Positions 1 to 13,100 of a DNA stretch of 64,000 nucleotides are shown here, one piece after another; the stretch's first letter is position 1; every line of letters starts with the position of its first letter. Both the position numbers and the translations under genes were made by a program. Source of the DNA: Notospermus geniculatus (lineage: Eukaryota; Nemertea; Pilidiophora; Heteronemertea; Lineidae); contig NMRB01000076.1 of the NCBI GenBank assembly GCA_002633025.1, forward strand, positions 578,065-642,064. Direction: 5' to 3'. A model generated the notes under the pieces. It saw only the letters and a program-made list of their open reading frames with translations. It made no database searches and was not told where the DNA came from.

Positions 1-677
1 CAACAATTAACAGTTGGACGTAACGGCCCACCAAGCACTACCCATCCAAACCGCTCAACGTTGGCCCTTTCGGTTCAAAACGGTCATACCTTTTGAAAGC
101 AACCCACCTATCCCCGACAGGTTTCACAAATCCTAGAGTACACATACATGTTAGTCATAAAGGAAGCGATATTGGAAAAAGACGAATGGTTCACCATGCC
201 CACATGACTATCACTGGCTATTGGCGTTCTCGCTTTGAAATCTACCACATTCAGCACATCAATTCTTCTAGCCATGTACTAGGCCTTGTTTATACTTCAT
301 CTGGGCAAAAAACAGCATTTTTCCTCCCATCTGAGCTTGCTCCGATGTCTGATACCGGTAAGTTATAACCCAGGTGGCCTTAAATAGTTGGCTTGACAAA
401 ATGATAACCTGCATATTATTTCTTTGAATCAGTTCAACTTTTTTTCACAATGTTCAGAAAACTACATGTAGCAATTTTTACTCATGATGATCCAATTCCA
501 TGGAAATTCTATTTCCACGGCAATTATCCAGAATGTGAAAGAAATTTGCAAGTTGTTTAGTTTTAATAGTCCTGAAGATGCAGAGAGATTGTGACGTATC
601 AAATTCTTCACCAAATTGAACAGAAGAATAGTTTTAAATGTACACATTTGACAGAGTGTGCATTCAAACCAACTCAC
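1..677. other. No supported feature
   Basis: Unique-looking AT-rich sequence. A 91-codon plus-strand frame (93-368) is open and ends near ACCGGTAAGT, but shows no recognisable protein. Confidence 0.4.
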
Positions 678-720
678 CAAGTACCAGCGTCAAAAATTTG
701 CACTCTAATTCTACTTGATG
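678..720 (-). CDS. Possible small exon left of exon D
   Basis: 43 bases between an acceptor (AACTTCAG|CATCAA) and a strong donor (CTTG|GTGAGT). One frame reads SSRIRVQIFDAGT. The phase does not match exon D directly (a stop results), so either another exon intervenes or this is chance. Confidence 0.22.
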
Positions 721-1099
721 CTGAAGTTTTGTGAGCATTAAGGAAAATCTGTTAGATTAGGCAAAATGGACAACATATCTTCTAGTAATTCTTCATAAAG
801 CTTACCAATTTGGCAAGATATTACAGTAGTTGGAAGAAGTTGTCCACAAATACGTGGCGTGGTACTCAATGAGCTGACACAAACTGGATTGCTAAAGGGT
901 CTTGTTACTAGGGTGAGGTAGGGGCTTAGGAGTGGAATCTACTTTCTACAGGCAATGAATGTCAACCCTGGTTGATCCATCTGGGCTAGTATGGAGCTCT
1001 GTCTAACCACAAAAGCAACAATTGGATCATCTACCATGGTTTGAAAACTAAATTATAAAGAAAAGCAACACTCAGTTTTATTCAAAGAATCATACTAAC

Positions 1100-1173
1100 C
1101 CTCCAAGGTCACAGGCAGGTTCAGCTTGCCCTTTGACTTTTTTCTTCTTGGAATCATTGTTCACCATAGATAT
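1100..1173 (-). CDS. Lys-rich protein, exon D
   Basis: 74-nt exon, acceptor TTTACAG|ATATCT, donor GGAGG|GTTAGT, phase 0 in and 2 out. Encodes ISMVNNDSKKKKVKGQAEPA followed by CDLGG; the KKKKVK core resembles a classical NLS. The next exon to the left is not certain. Confidence 0.48.
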
Positions 1174-4100
1174 CTGTAAACGAGAGATGCATGTTTAGTT
1201 AAACTTCTCTACAAAAATAGTGCCAATGGCACTGTGCCCGCTTGGCTTTTTAGCGCAGTGGTGGAAGGCATAAGCCACATCAGAATCATACAAGCCATAT
1301 TTGACAATATCTGCCATTCTCGTAATTTCAGACAAACTTTGATGTCTGTGACCTTGAAAAGTAGGTCAAATAAAAAACTCGAGCAGTATGTTATATTGCC
1401 TTGTTAGATATACCTATAATAAAAAATCGATGAAGTTCCGTTGCTTTGTTCAGGAGAAAAAGCAGGTTTTGTGAGTTTGGCTTGGGCCTCCTGGTGGCAA
1501 AGTAAAGAATTAGATTTCACCGAAATTTTGTCAGGAAGTCACTACAAGCTAGAGGTAAATACATACAAAGTTTCAACACAATAGCTCGAACGATTATCAA
1601 AATATAGCCCTTTTAAGTTTTTCACAAAACGCCCCCTACCTACCAAAATAGGAATCGCATCGCACCCAAAATCGAACTTGACCTAAATTTTGAGGACATA
1701 CACACCTGTGTGCAATTTGAAAATGATCCCTCAAAAACTGAAGGCGCTATCCATCTGACAAGGAAAAATTTGATATTTTCGTTTTGGCCCCCTAGTGGCG
1801 AAGACAAGAATCAGACTGCGCCAAAATTTCGTGTGCAAGTCACCACCAACTAGAGGTACATACATACAAAGTTTCATCACGATAGCTCAAGCCATTCTCA
1901 AAATACAGGCCTTTGAATTTTTTCAGAAAACGCCCCCTACTGGCCAAAGTAGAAATCGCATCGCACCCAAAATCGAACTTGACCTAGATTTTGTGGTCAT
2001 ACACACCCATATGCAATATGAAAATGATCCGTCAAAAACTGAAGGCGCTATCCATCTGACAAGGGAAAAGTTTACGGACGCACACACGCACGCACGCACG
2101 CACGACAGACCACCACTAAAGGCGCCAAGCACAGCATAAGCCCTTTTGGCCTATGGGCCAAGCGGGCTAATCAGAGAGCCCCAAGGCGACTTCCTCATTA
2201 AGCCATCAGCATGGCAATCTCGGCTAAGTCAGTCAGTTGAATCCATGGTTTTAACCACTTCGCTACAGAAATTTGCACCATTATGACATCAAGAAGTACG
2301 TGATGCCATATGGTTGCGTCAGGACATCATCATGGACCCGAATTCCGGTGGACCGTAATATGAAGTGGTCAACAGTCTCATCTGTCATATTCTGACATGT
2401 CTGAGTTTCAATGGACGATTCTCGACGATTCTCATGATTGGCACACTTCCGCCAAAATCTCAACCAGAACCCTGATCTGAACCCGGGTGACATGATGCAA
2501 TCCATGATTCAGCAATGGTCGACTCAGACGCAGTGTCTTCGAAGAACATTGTGCGGTTGTCTGCATCACGTCACTCAGTTTCAGACTGAGGATCTGGTTG
2601 AGATTTTGACGCAAGTGCACAGATCTTTGTCATTTATGTCAATTTGAGATTCGTCTATACTTGAGTTCCAATTCTCCTAAATCCTCCAACATTTGAAACA
2701 ACTGCTGCATCAGCGACACTAAGTTCCCAAAGCTCGGTGTCCTTCACTCCCCACTCTGCCAAAACTTCCCTTCATCTATATTACTAATTTCAATCTCTCT
2801 GAACCGCCAACTCCCCACTACCAAGGGAAATGAACCAGGATTACAAGCCGGTTGCCATGGAAGCCTATTTATAATGGATACTATGATTTAGGCCATAAAT
2901 TTATTCACCGATTACTGGTTTACATCGGTGGTTATCGTAGATATGACGATATTTACTCGACAAAACTTCGTCTGAATCCGGTTACTTTCAATCATCGCGG
3001 ATTTTGATTACAATGTAGCATGTCCGAGAGCAATATATCAAAATATGTGTTTGTCAAGGACACTTTTTGGTGTTTGCATGTCACTTAATCGGAGCAAACT
3101 TTAGGATAGGCACTTTTTGATGAGTTTGCCTTATCACCACAGGGTATTGAAACACCCGTACTTTCAGTAGTGTGAAAATCACAGCAGCCGGCAATTCTTG
3201 AACCCTAATTTCCAATTTTCCACACCCTATTATGGCTCATCAGAGGAAAGTTTATCCCAGATTGCACTGAAGGGACCATGGCATGTCAGGGTGCTCCAGC
3301 AGAAATGAGGTGCCGTAACTAGTCACACAATCATTTTCTTTTGTTCAATTATATAATTGGACCATCCTGCAGAGAGACGGAGAAGTGTTGACAGCCCTTT
3401 CGTTTCCTTACCTTACTCATACTGTTGAGATCACCACCGCAGCTGCCACCATCACCCCCATGACCCACTGGTGGATCTGAAAAGATAAAGACAAAATGCA
3501 ACGTGAAAAAGAGACAACAAACTACTTCGCTGCCAGTCTACCAAACTGATTTTCACCCTCCCCCAAGATACACAAGGCCAATAGGTAATTCTTACTTTAA
3601 CTTCATGATGGTGGCCGCACTCTTGTTTATTCTGTCATTCTCCCACAAGCATCTTCAGCAAATGTATAAAACCAACAGCAGAGTTCCAAAGCAATGGGCA
3701 TTTTGAACAATCCCAATTGTCATTCATCATATCAAACAGCTAACAGCAGATGATATCTGTTCTTCTAAATCAGCTGTGATGACTGCGCCACCACCACCAC
3801 CTTTAAAATTCAATTGAAATTGCACACGGATGACAGGCACGTCCACAAAACACGGGTTTCAAATTATGCTCTCAGAGATGAAATGTGAAAGCGGTCGTTA
3901 GAACATGATATGCTACGTCACAACTCAAGGTTAGAACTTTCATTGAATTCAAGACACGTTTGGAAGGCTAGAACTTCTCAGCTGAGAGACAGCATAGACG
4001 TGGCAGCACTGGGAGGGAGGAGGGGTTTCTTTTTATGAAAGAAAGCATGTAAACTGTCCAAGACAGATTTCAGCTCCAAAGATGTTCGGGTTATACAAAG

Positions 4101-7100
4101 TATATTATGTACTGTCTACGTGATTATTCGGCCAAGATTTTTTACAAACCGATTAGAAAATGAGACAGAATGTTCAAACCCACAGAGTCATATTCCTATA
4201 ATTCAGAAGTCAATTGAGTGATGCAGAACCCGCTCATGCTCCGCACCAGCAAAACCAGACCACTGTAGCCTGCAACTCCACTTATTTCATTCCAGCAGGG
4301 ATGTATGATACTAGTATCACAGATGCTACCCGCATCACAAAATGAGAGCTGGGACATCATAGTGGGAGTTGATAACATCCTGTATTAGGGAGGCAAATTT
4401 GGCAGTATTGTCATGTTAGACAGTGCGTTCCACATGATCCATACAAGCTAACGGGTGTGGAGTCTTGAGCAATGAGACTGCTTGCCATTAAACATCATTT
4501 TCTTAAACACGGACTTTGCTGTTCAAACAGTATGACACACGTGTGTCATGACGAATCAAAAAGAGTGGAGATCGAATCAGTCTGAAATTCTCATTCCAGG
4601 ACATGGTAACCTTAGCGCAGCGACCCCTTCTGATGTACCAGCGAAGACACTGCATCATGCTCCATCGAAAGATTTATCACCGATGTCGTCACAATGCCTG
4701 GTCAATACTGAGAAAATGTGGCACCTCATTGGTTTTGGAGCACCTGGTGATTGAACATAGGAGAATATTACTGAAAGCGGAGAGGGTCTTCACGCATGTG
4801 ACCCTGGGAGAAAATGGACACAATTGATTTCCAGTATTAAGTGAAGACCAAGGACAGAGATAAACCCTTTGTCGGCAATGGTACACGCTCTGTTGGCAGA
4901 GGTTCTTTGTAAGTGGATACATTTGAAGTAAACGCCGAGGTGTCCTCTGTGAAAGAGCCGCAGTGATGGGCAATGGCTTGGGGCGTCATGATATGCAGCA
5001 GGGCTGTAACTGGCAGGCAGAATGGAAACATCAGCAACTCACACCTCTGAGAATCCCTTGTTGGATCCATTCTGCATGTGATAAGAGCGGACAACTCTCT
5101 GTGACATATTAGGGAGGTTCCGCATCGTCATGAATTACGAATCACGAAACGATTTCAGAACGTTGATGACATTACGTCATGGCAATCCCCCCCCCCCCAA
5201 TCGTTTCTTCGTCTAAGTCCGTGGTGGTCCGACCTTCCGCCTTGTGAACGATGTGACAACCTCTCTTTAACACCATGTCACTACCTTACATACACAGATA
5301 TTTCAAGCATTTTTATTCCACCGCCAGAGTGTGCCAGGTATATCCAATTGTCACTTGTATGGTCAGAAAAGCCCCAAAACATATTTCTTGCAAATGAAAA
5401 GTAAAATTTTAGCAATTCATAATTCGTAAACTACCTACGAAGATTTACGGCCATCCTCGTCAAGATGCAACGAATTTGCAGGACGTCGTGAAAGAGATGC
5501 AACGTCATACGTCAAAGTGATGACGTCATAGTCGAAGCATATTCGTACACGTATTTCGTAATTCGGAGACGTTGCGAAACCTCCCTATTTTCTCCTGGCT
5601 CTACGGTTTCCTCCATATACATTTTTTTGCCAAGTACAAGTATCTACAGAGCTAATAACGTCGAATTTGGCACTGAACTTTCGGATCGATATTTCATGAT
5701 ATTATGCAGTCAGCGAGGATTTCACAGGTTCAAACATGTCATCTTCTCCTCAAAGTGTACAAGGGTACTTACATGTCGCAGAGTTTTTTCAACACGACTG
5801 GCTCACCTTGTTCACGAATTGGGTTGAAGTGGTTCTACATGGAGCGGACAGATATATTGTGTTTATGTGACGTATATGAGTGTAGCCAGTAACACTTATC
5901 TTGAATTGTTTATACTGCTGCATGATCATCTGAGGGATCCCAACATTTTCAACAGGAATGGCTTTTTCTCCCAGCATAATCCACGAGAACACAGCAACTA
6001 GAACAAATCTGAATCTGAAATTTGTTCTAAGTTGCTGTGTTCTTGTGAATGCTTGGATATTTTGACTCTTTGCTGAAACTGTACTCCCAGGATAATATTG
6101 TGTTACCAAATATGGCATGTTCATTGGGCAAATAAATGTACAGCAGGAGGAAACCGGAAAAGCAGGAGGAAACTGGAAATGCCAGAGAAAACCTGTCGGT
6201 ACCAAAGAGTCATCCTCTCTATCACATGACAAATGGATCCGAGCGGGGATATATCAGGAACCTGAGGCAGAGGTGCCGATGTTTCTGTCGTGCCACTCCG
6301 ACAGCCTTGCATGTGTACATGTACATGTACATGCATGTAGGGTAAAGTGGTACAATTCTATAGCCCCGGTACAATAGGACCCAATTCAATGCATGTAGCC
6401 GACCCATTCATTCTTGATTGAGCACCAATCACGTGCATTTTCCTGTGTATTGGTCTGCTAGAACTTTGCTGCCATCTTTTGGCAATACGCGCGGCTGACT
6501 GCTCCTATTCTAGCCCGAGTATACATCTCCATGCAATGCTGGCCATTTTTACAATCAGCGGCAAGAATTGTACTGGGGTTAAGAATTGTACCACTTTACC
6601 CTACCTGCCACCTGTTGTCTTAGAGCACCTTTAGAATCTAGACTGCAGGCAAGTTTGTATGGTGAGTGGATGGATGATGGAACTCACTTCGAATATCAAC
6701 TCCTACATTATCCTGACTGTTTTGATTTCATGCTACTTTTCACGACTTGAAAGAGAGACGAGCTCTCAATGTATATGTTCAACACATCAACTTCATACAG
6801 TTATTTCCTACTCGTGACACTCCTACCCATACGCAATGAGACATAACACACCAGTCAATATACTGCTAATACCCATTTCTTAATTAAACATCAGAACTGG
6901 AGAGCAGAGAAAACACACACTGCGATTCGGCAATATTCTACTACAACCTATCCCACACATTTATTTACATTAAAACTCCATAAATTCGGTTATCGTCGTG
7001 AAAACTAAATTCATTCAGATTTTAATAGATTGTCACAAATGAAGTGTACATTTCTAGTAGGCAAATACGACAGTTTTGACCAGTCACGCAATCTCAGGGA

Positions 7101-10100
7101 TGGTGTGTGCTGTAAAGCTTCCACAGTCAAGCAACCCTCCTGAGAATACCAGCATCGTGGCAACATTCCTCCAGTTTACACTGCGTTCATTCCTTCGTCA
7201 AGCGTGAGGAAATTTTGTCAATGTCATCAATTAGTCTCTTGCTAAAGAGGAAATCCATAGCATCCTGCGAGGGTCTCCATCTAAGGTCAGCTTTGATCAA
7301 TATTCAGGAACATGAAGATGCTGATCTGATTCAAAGGTGCATGTCAACAACGGCATGTTCAGCAGATTTCTTTTATAAATTTCCACAAGTCGTGCATGCA
7401 ATTCGACATCAAAAATAATTCCCATACATCACTTTGAGTTTAACAGAAATCGCCATGATCTCATCATCAACAAACAGAATTGATCACCACAATCCTTGTC
7501 AGTTTGCCTTGACAACATCACTCGAGCCTGACATACCAGTAAATGCAATTTTTTGGATAACAAACTCAATCTCATCTAAGGAAACCTTCCTATTGACGTC
7601 ATACATCTTACAAGTAGAAGATCATGCAGGCCAACATGAGACATAGGCCTAATGCATCTCAGGTACATAGTATTTTTAGAACATACACAGCCCCCCAATT
7701 TCCTGCTGCCCACATCAGATTAATGACATCTTACACTCCCAATATCCTGCTATCAGACCAATTACGGGATAATATTTAACCCTTGTATGTGTCATATTCA
7801 TATACGACATGAAAATCAGTGCCAATACAACATCCTCAGCAGAGAAGGAATACTCATCCAGCTTCACTGATACTGACCAATACTGATCTGCATGATCTCT
7901 CCACATCTTCCTCAAATTGGTCCACACAGAATCCCTGACTCTTTGCCTACTTCAATGCTTCAAGCAGCACCTGCTGTGTTTGACATAAAATCCCTCATTC
8001 TATGCTGACTTCCTTGCTTCAAGCAGCACCTGCAGTGTTTGACACTTAAAAGCCCCATTCTATGCCGACTTCCTTGCTTAAAGCAGCACCTGCAGTGTTT
8101 GACACAAAATCCCTCATTTTGTCCCTACTTCATTGCTTTCAAGCAGCACCTGCAGTGTTTGACACAGACCCCTCACTCTATGCTGACTTCCTTGCTTAGC
8201 AGCATCTGCAGTGTTTGACAATGTTTGACACAAAATCCCTCACTCTGTGCCTACTTCCTTGCTTCAAGTAGCACCTACAGTGTTTGACACAAGACCCCTC
8301 ACTCTATGCTGACTTCCTTGCTTAAGTACTTGCAGACTTTGGCATTTTCGTTTGATTTTCCACATCTCAAAACATTAGAATGTGACTGTGATTAATCTAT
8401 ACCGGATTTGACAAATTCAGACATTTCCCCTGTCCCAGAATAAAGCATTTACTTTGAAGTACAACCTTCCAGATCTACTACTCCTCAGCTGAAAATTCCA
8501 CTACCAACTGGTACCTGGAAACTCAGCATCGTGAAAAATTCCAAGACTACCTTTTTCAAAGACAAAGAAATGAGATGTACCACATTCTCATTCTGTTGAA
8601 GGAGATTGTCTCAACTCTTTCTGTCCATACTCCCACCAGCATGTAGCTTGGATGAAAGGATCTCTTTGTATGTACAACCCAATAATGGCATTACAAATGG
8701 ATGCTTCTCCCATTCATCACGGTACCTCCCTATGCGGACCACCCCTTTGACAGGTTCTAAAATCGATTCTGCAGACCTTCATACAGCAAGACTAATGTAC
8801 CTACCTATTGTGTAACCTGAAGTGATGAAATATCATCCGACTCCCCCTTACTGTAGTATCATTTACTCGTAACGAACGAAAGCCTTAAACAGATGCTCCT
8901 TCCATAGTCACTAACAGACAGATTAGGTAAAATTTATTGGTAGATAAGGAGGACTGAGAGAAGAGAAGGCCTGCCACTATCAGTAATCCAAGGGAGAGAT
9001 TCACAAGAGACTGTTTGTATTGNNNNNNNNNNNNNNNNNNNNNNNNNNNNNNNNNNNNNNNNNNNNNNNNNNNNNNNNNNNNNNNNNNNNNNNNNNNNNN
9101 NNNNNNNNNNNNNNNNNNNNNNNNNNNNNNNNNNNNNNNNNNNNNNNNNNNNNNNNNNNNNNNNNNNNNNNNNNNNNNNNNNNNNNNNNNNNNNNNNNNN
9201 NNNNNNNNNNNNNNNNNNNNNNNNNNNNNNNNNNNNNNNNNNNNNNNNNNNNNNNNNNNNNNNNNNNNNNNNNNNNNNNNNNNNNNNNNNNNNNNNNACA
9301 TTGAAATCGTGTAGTTACTGATTAAGTTTCAAACAAACGCTTGCACGAAACGTTAGCAGCCATCTCATACTATTGATTGTCGAGTGACATTAGAAATGCG
9401 TCCTTTTAAGTGTCTCAGTTGTCTGGTTGTGAGAGTGGGAAGATCGATGACTCTCTTCTGTTATTCTACACTGAAGACGAACAATACGAATCCACCCTTT
9501 GTCGGCCACAGCTTCTTAGAGTCCTTCAGGATGGCGTCTAAATCTACGGAGTGTCCAGGCTTTCACAGGGTTATAAAGACGTATCATATTGTTACCTTGA
9601 AAGGACTTGCTCTTCTGGGCGTCAACAGCTGCACTGCACCTTGACTCAGAGACTCTACTGCCATTAAAGGCCACCTGTTAGTGGTCCTACAAGCTACAAT
9701 ATCTGACGTCACAGACGTAGCCACAACGTCCACGTTATTATCGATGACGTCGTGGTGTGCACTTTTTCCCTGTGACGTCAAGTTCCATGACGTCCTAGGA
9801 CTACATTGACTACAAGTACAATGACATAATCAGCTCTATGCTGACAGACATTAAGCTGGCAGCAGACATACGAATTCATGTCCCTAAGATCATCTTATTG
9901 ACATGTTCTCCTGAAGCAACACAAAGAGACCAACAAATTCATGTCAGCAAGATAGGAAGCTGCATCTGTCAGGCACATTGTATCGTGGACATTGAACTTG
10001 CAGGGATGAAGTAGCCCATTAGATTTTAGCTCACAAAGTCATGGCTTGCAGAGAAAATCCAATGAGATCTTCGTAATGCTACCGGCTTTAGGTTTCCTGA

Positions 10101-13100
10101 CAATGATGCTAATTCACAGACTGGCAAAAGAACCGGTCCTGAAATCACTGCTGCTAAAATGCAGTCGTCTATCAGCAATTAACAAAGTAATGCATTTCCA
10201 GTAATTACACAATGCACTATAGGGAAATATGGCTAAAAGCTGGCTGCTCATCACCAAGCTACAGTAACCAAGGACAGAGTCATCTGTCACTCACTTCCGT
10301 CAAGCAACATTGACACATTGTCATCAACGAACTCAAGCAGAATTTTTCCTGGTGATCCCATGATGCACCAATGATCAAGTCGTCAAAAACCAGGAGAAAA
10401 CGAGTTCTTACCCTTTACCCTCCTTTCTATAAAATGTCACCTTGTCACCATTTTTCAAAATTTATGGTACTTTATGGTGCATGTACTAATCACGTTATGG
10501 TACTTACGGTACTTTTTTTGGGTAGATGATACTTAATGAAGCTGGAACCAGTGGAGAAACTTGAAGGTTCACCCTCTTTGTAACATGACGAATGGTGCAC
10601 CTATGGTTGCATTTGACAGTAAGAAGCCACTTGCGAGGATGGTTCAATGTCTTCAAGTGCTACACCATTACAGTGATAATTCAGATGGTTCAATCTAAAC
10701 TTATCAAGGAACTGAGATACGGGATGAAGGAATGCAAATGTGGAAGAGATGAACTATTGACATCCAATTATCACACTATAGATGCTGATATTGAGTGATG
10801 AGATGCACTGATTTTTTCCCAAACTGACCATGAGAGAGCATCAAGCTTCTCAAGTAAGCAAAATAAAAATCTGATACTAATCCATTACAATCCTCTTGTG
10901 CAGCAGAAGAATGGTAACCAGAGATCCTTCAATGGAACTCCTACAGACAGACCAAGCTGGGAGGCAACATCTTAAGCCTAGCGCACATCGACCTTGCGAC
11001 TAGAAGCAACTGAACGCAACAGTAGCTATCGATGTGCGCGTTCTGTGCACATCGGTTACGACTGGTCATTGCGGCAACAAATGGCACAATCCAGTCTTCA
11101 ATCTCGAGCGCGCACATCGAACAGGCAACTCGGGATTCCAACACATGATCAGGTGTGCTCCACAAACAAAGGAAATTCACTGCCAGAGCGCGCACATCGA
11201 AAGTGACTGAAGACAACTAGAAGCAACGGTCGGCAACGAGTAGAACATGAGCAACTGGCTGGAACTAGCGGCAACGGTCGGCAATAGCGTTGCCAGGGTG
11301 CGCACATCGGCCTGTTTGAGCATCTGGTCAGTTGCTGCTGTTTCCAGCCAGTCACCCACCGTTGCCGGAAACGCCATTGCCGGTAGTTGCTTCCAGTCGC
11401 AAGGTTGATGTGCGCTAGGCTTTAGAATTAGGGCCTAGTAGAGTTGGAATATGCTGGTGGACCTTTGTGAGTAGGGGGGAATCCAGGGTTGGGAAGAAGG
11501 GTAGAACCAATATCTCACTCTTTTCTTCAAAGACTTGTTACCACATGGAAAGGATGATGACCAAATACATTTCAAGACCATGAAGCATCAATTTGTAAGA
11601 CCACAACAATGATTAGTCTTGGATTCAGAAATCGAGGATTTACACCATCTGCAAATTGCTGATCTTGCCATTAATTACTAACATTCTAATCACATGTGAG
11701 AATAGCTGATTAAGGAAAACTGACTCCATAATGAGTTCATGACAGCAATAATCAAATTAATGACACCATCAACAAATAGAGAAAAAACTCAGTGCTGAAA
11801 AGGATTATGTGAATTTGTGGCCAACATCGGCAGTCACGTTTTGTCTATGTCAAAGGAAAGTTACATAAACCACACAGATCATGCACAAAACCAACAAGAG
11901 TTTTCAAAGAAAGTGGTTGCCATAGCAACCAGTCTCCACACTCCTACATAATGTAACATAATTGCATATCAATGAAACAAGAGAAAACATTGGAAGAGAG
12001 AAGTTTCTTTGCTGTTGTCATGTTATGTAAAAAGTTGATGAAAAGACAGCGAAAAATATTTAGACCTACCACTAGTTTTGAGAACACAATATCCATGCTA
12101 TAATCCAAAATCTCGTAGAATATCCATTAGAAGTAGTAACACCCAGACGGCACATGGTAATGAACTTTGGATCTGAGTCAAATATTCATAATAAATTGAC
12201 GGTCAGACTATCGAGGACAACTGTGTGCATAATGGGTGACAAGTACAAGTTTGTCATGCTGCCACAGAACATCTCGTGGACAGCTTTTGAGGGCAAAGTT
12301 TCCACCTTGACCCTTCAGCCACAGCTGCAACAGCCATGGAGCTACTCCAGGCTACCGTCTCATTACTGGGTCAATCCACTCGCGTAAGGAGGGGTGGTCG
12401 CTAAGCATTGCAGACGCGTCGTCACTGGACTCCGATAAATAATCCGTAGTCATCAACCTTGGATGGTGTAGTGGTTTAAACGATCCACCAGGAAGAGTTG
12501 GTCGAATTACCTCTTCGATCTGAAGGTCAGTCAGCTGAGACAAAACTCGCCTTCTAGAATGAATCATCTGATGGGTTTCCTGTCGTTCCAGCACCTGGAC
12601 AACGATGAACACCAGCAAGCCGGGAAACTGAGGTTCCAGCAGCTGGAAGACACCAGCGGGGGTGACATTCTTAATAAAAGTTCGTCAAAAATAAATGCCC
12701 ATTTGTGTCAATATAGCCTTGGGTGTATGTCAGTTAGTATTCTAAAGGAGAACATCCTTCCTTTAAGGACTGGTGTCAGTTGGTATTCTAATGGAGGGTA
12801 TTCTACACTCTGATGTCAGTTGGTATTCTTAGAAAGGAAAGTCCTCCTATAATCGATGGCTGTTGGTCTTCTAATGAGGCTGGTCTCCAAGGCTGATGGG
12901 AGTTGGTGTTATTGTTTATGAAGGGGTGTCCAGTGAAAGATGGCTGCATGATATCCTCCAATGACTGATATCTGCTGACTGCCAGTATTCTGTAGCCTCT
13001 GAAGACTGGTATCTGCTGACTGTTGGTATTCTAGGTGTCAGTTGGTATTCTACTTGAAGGTAGCCTCTGAAGACTGGTATCTGCTGACTGTTGGTATTCT

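Noticed and set aside
93-368. 91-codon plus-strand exon ending at ACCG|GTAAGT
   Set aside because: A donor-like site exists, but no acceptor, family resemblance or second exon on the plus strand could be found.
1795-2139. 114-codon frame plus a 69-codon frame on the opposite strand
   Set aside because: Both lie in the non-autonomous element with the 297-bp tandem duplication; one ends in a translated CGCA repeat.
4548-5094. Overlapping frames of 68-94 codons on both strands
   Set aside because: Mutually overlapping, no splice signals, no recognisable protein.
8885-9314. Open frames crossing the N run
   Set aside because: Their length comes from unsequenced bases.
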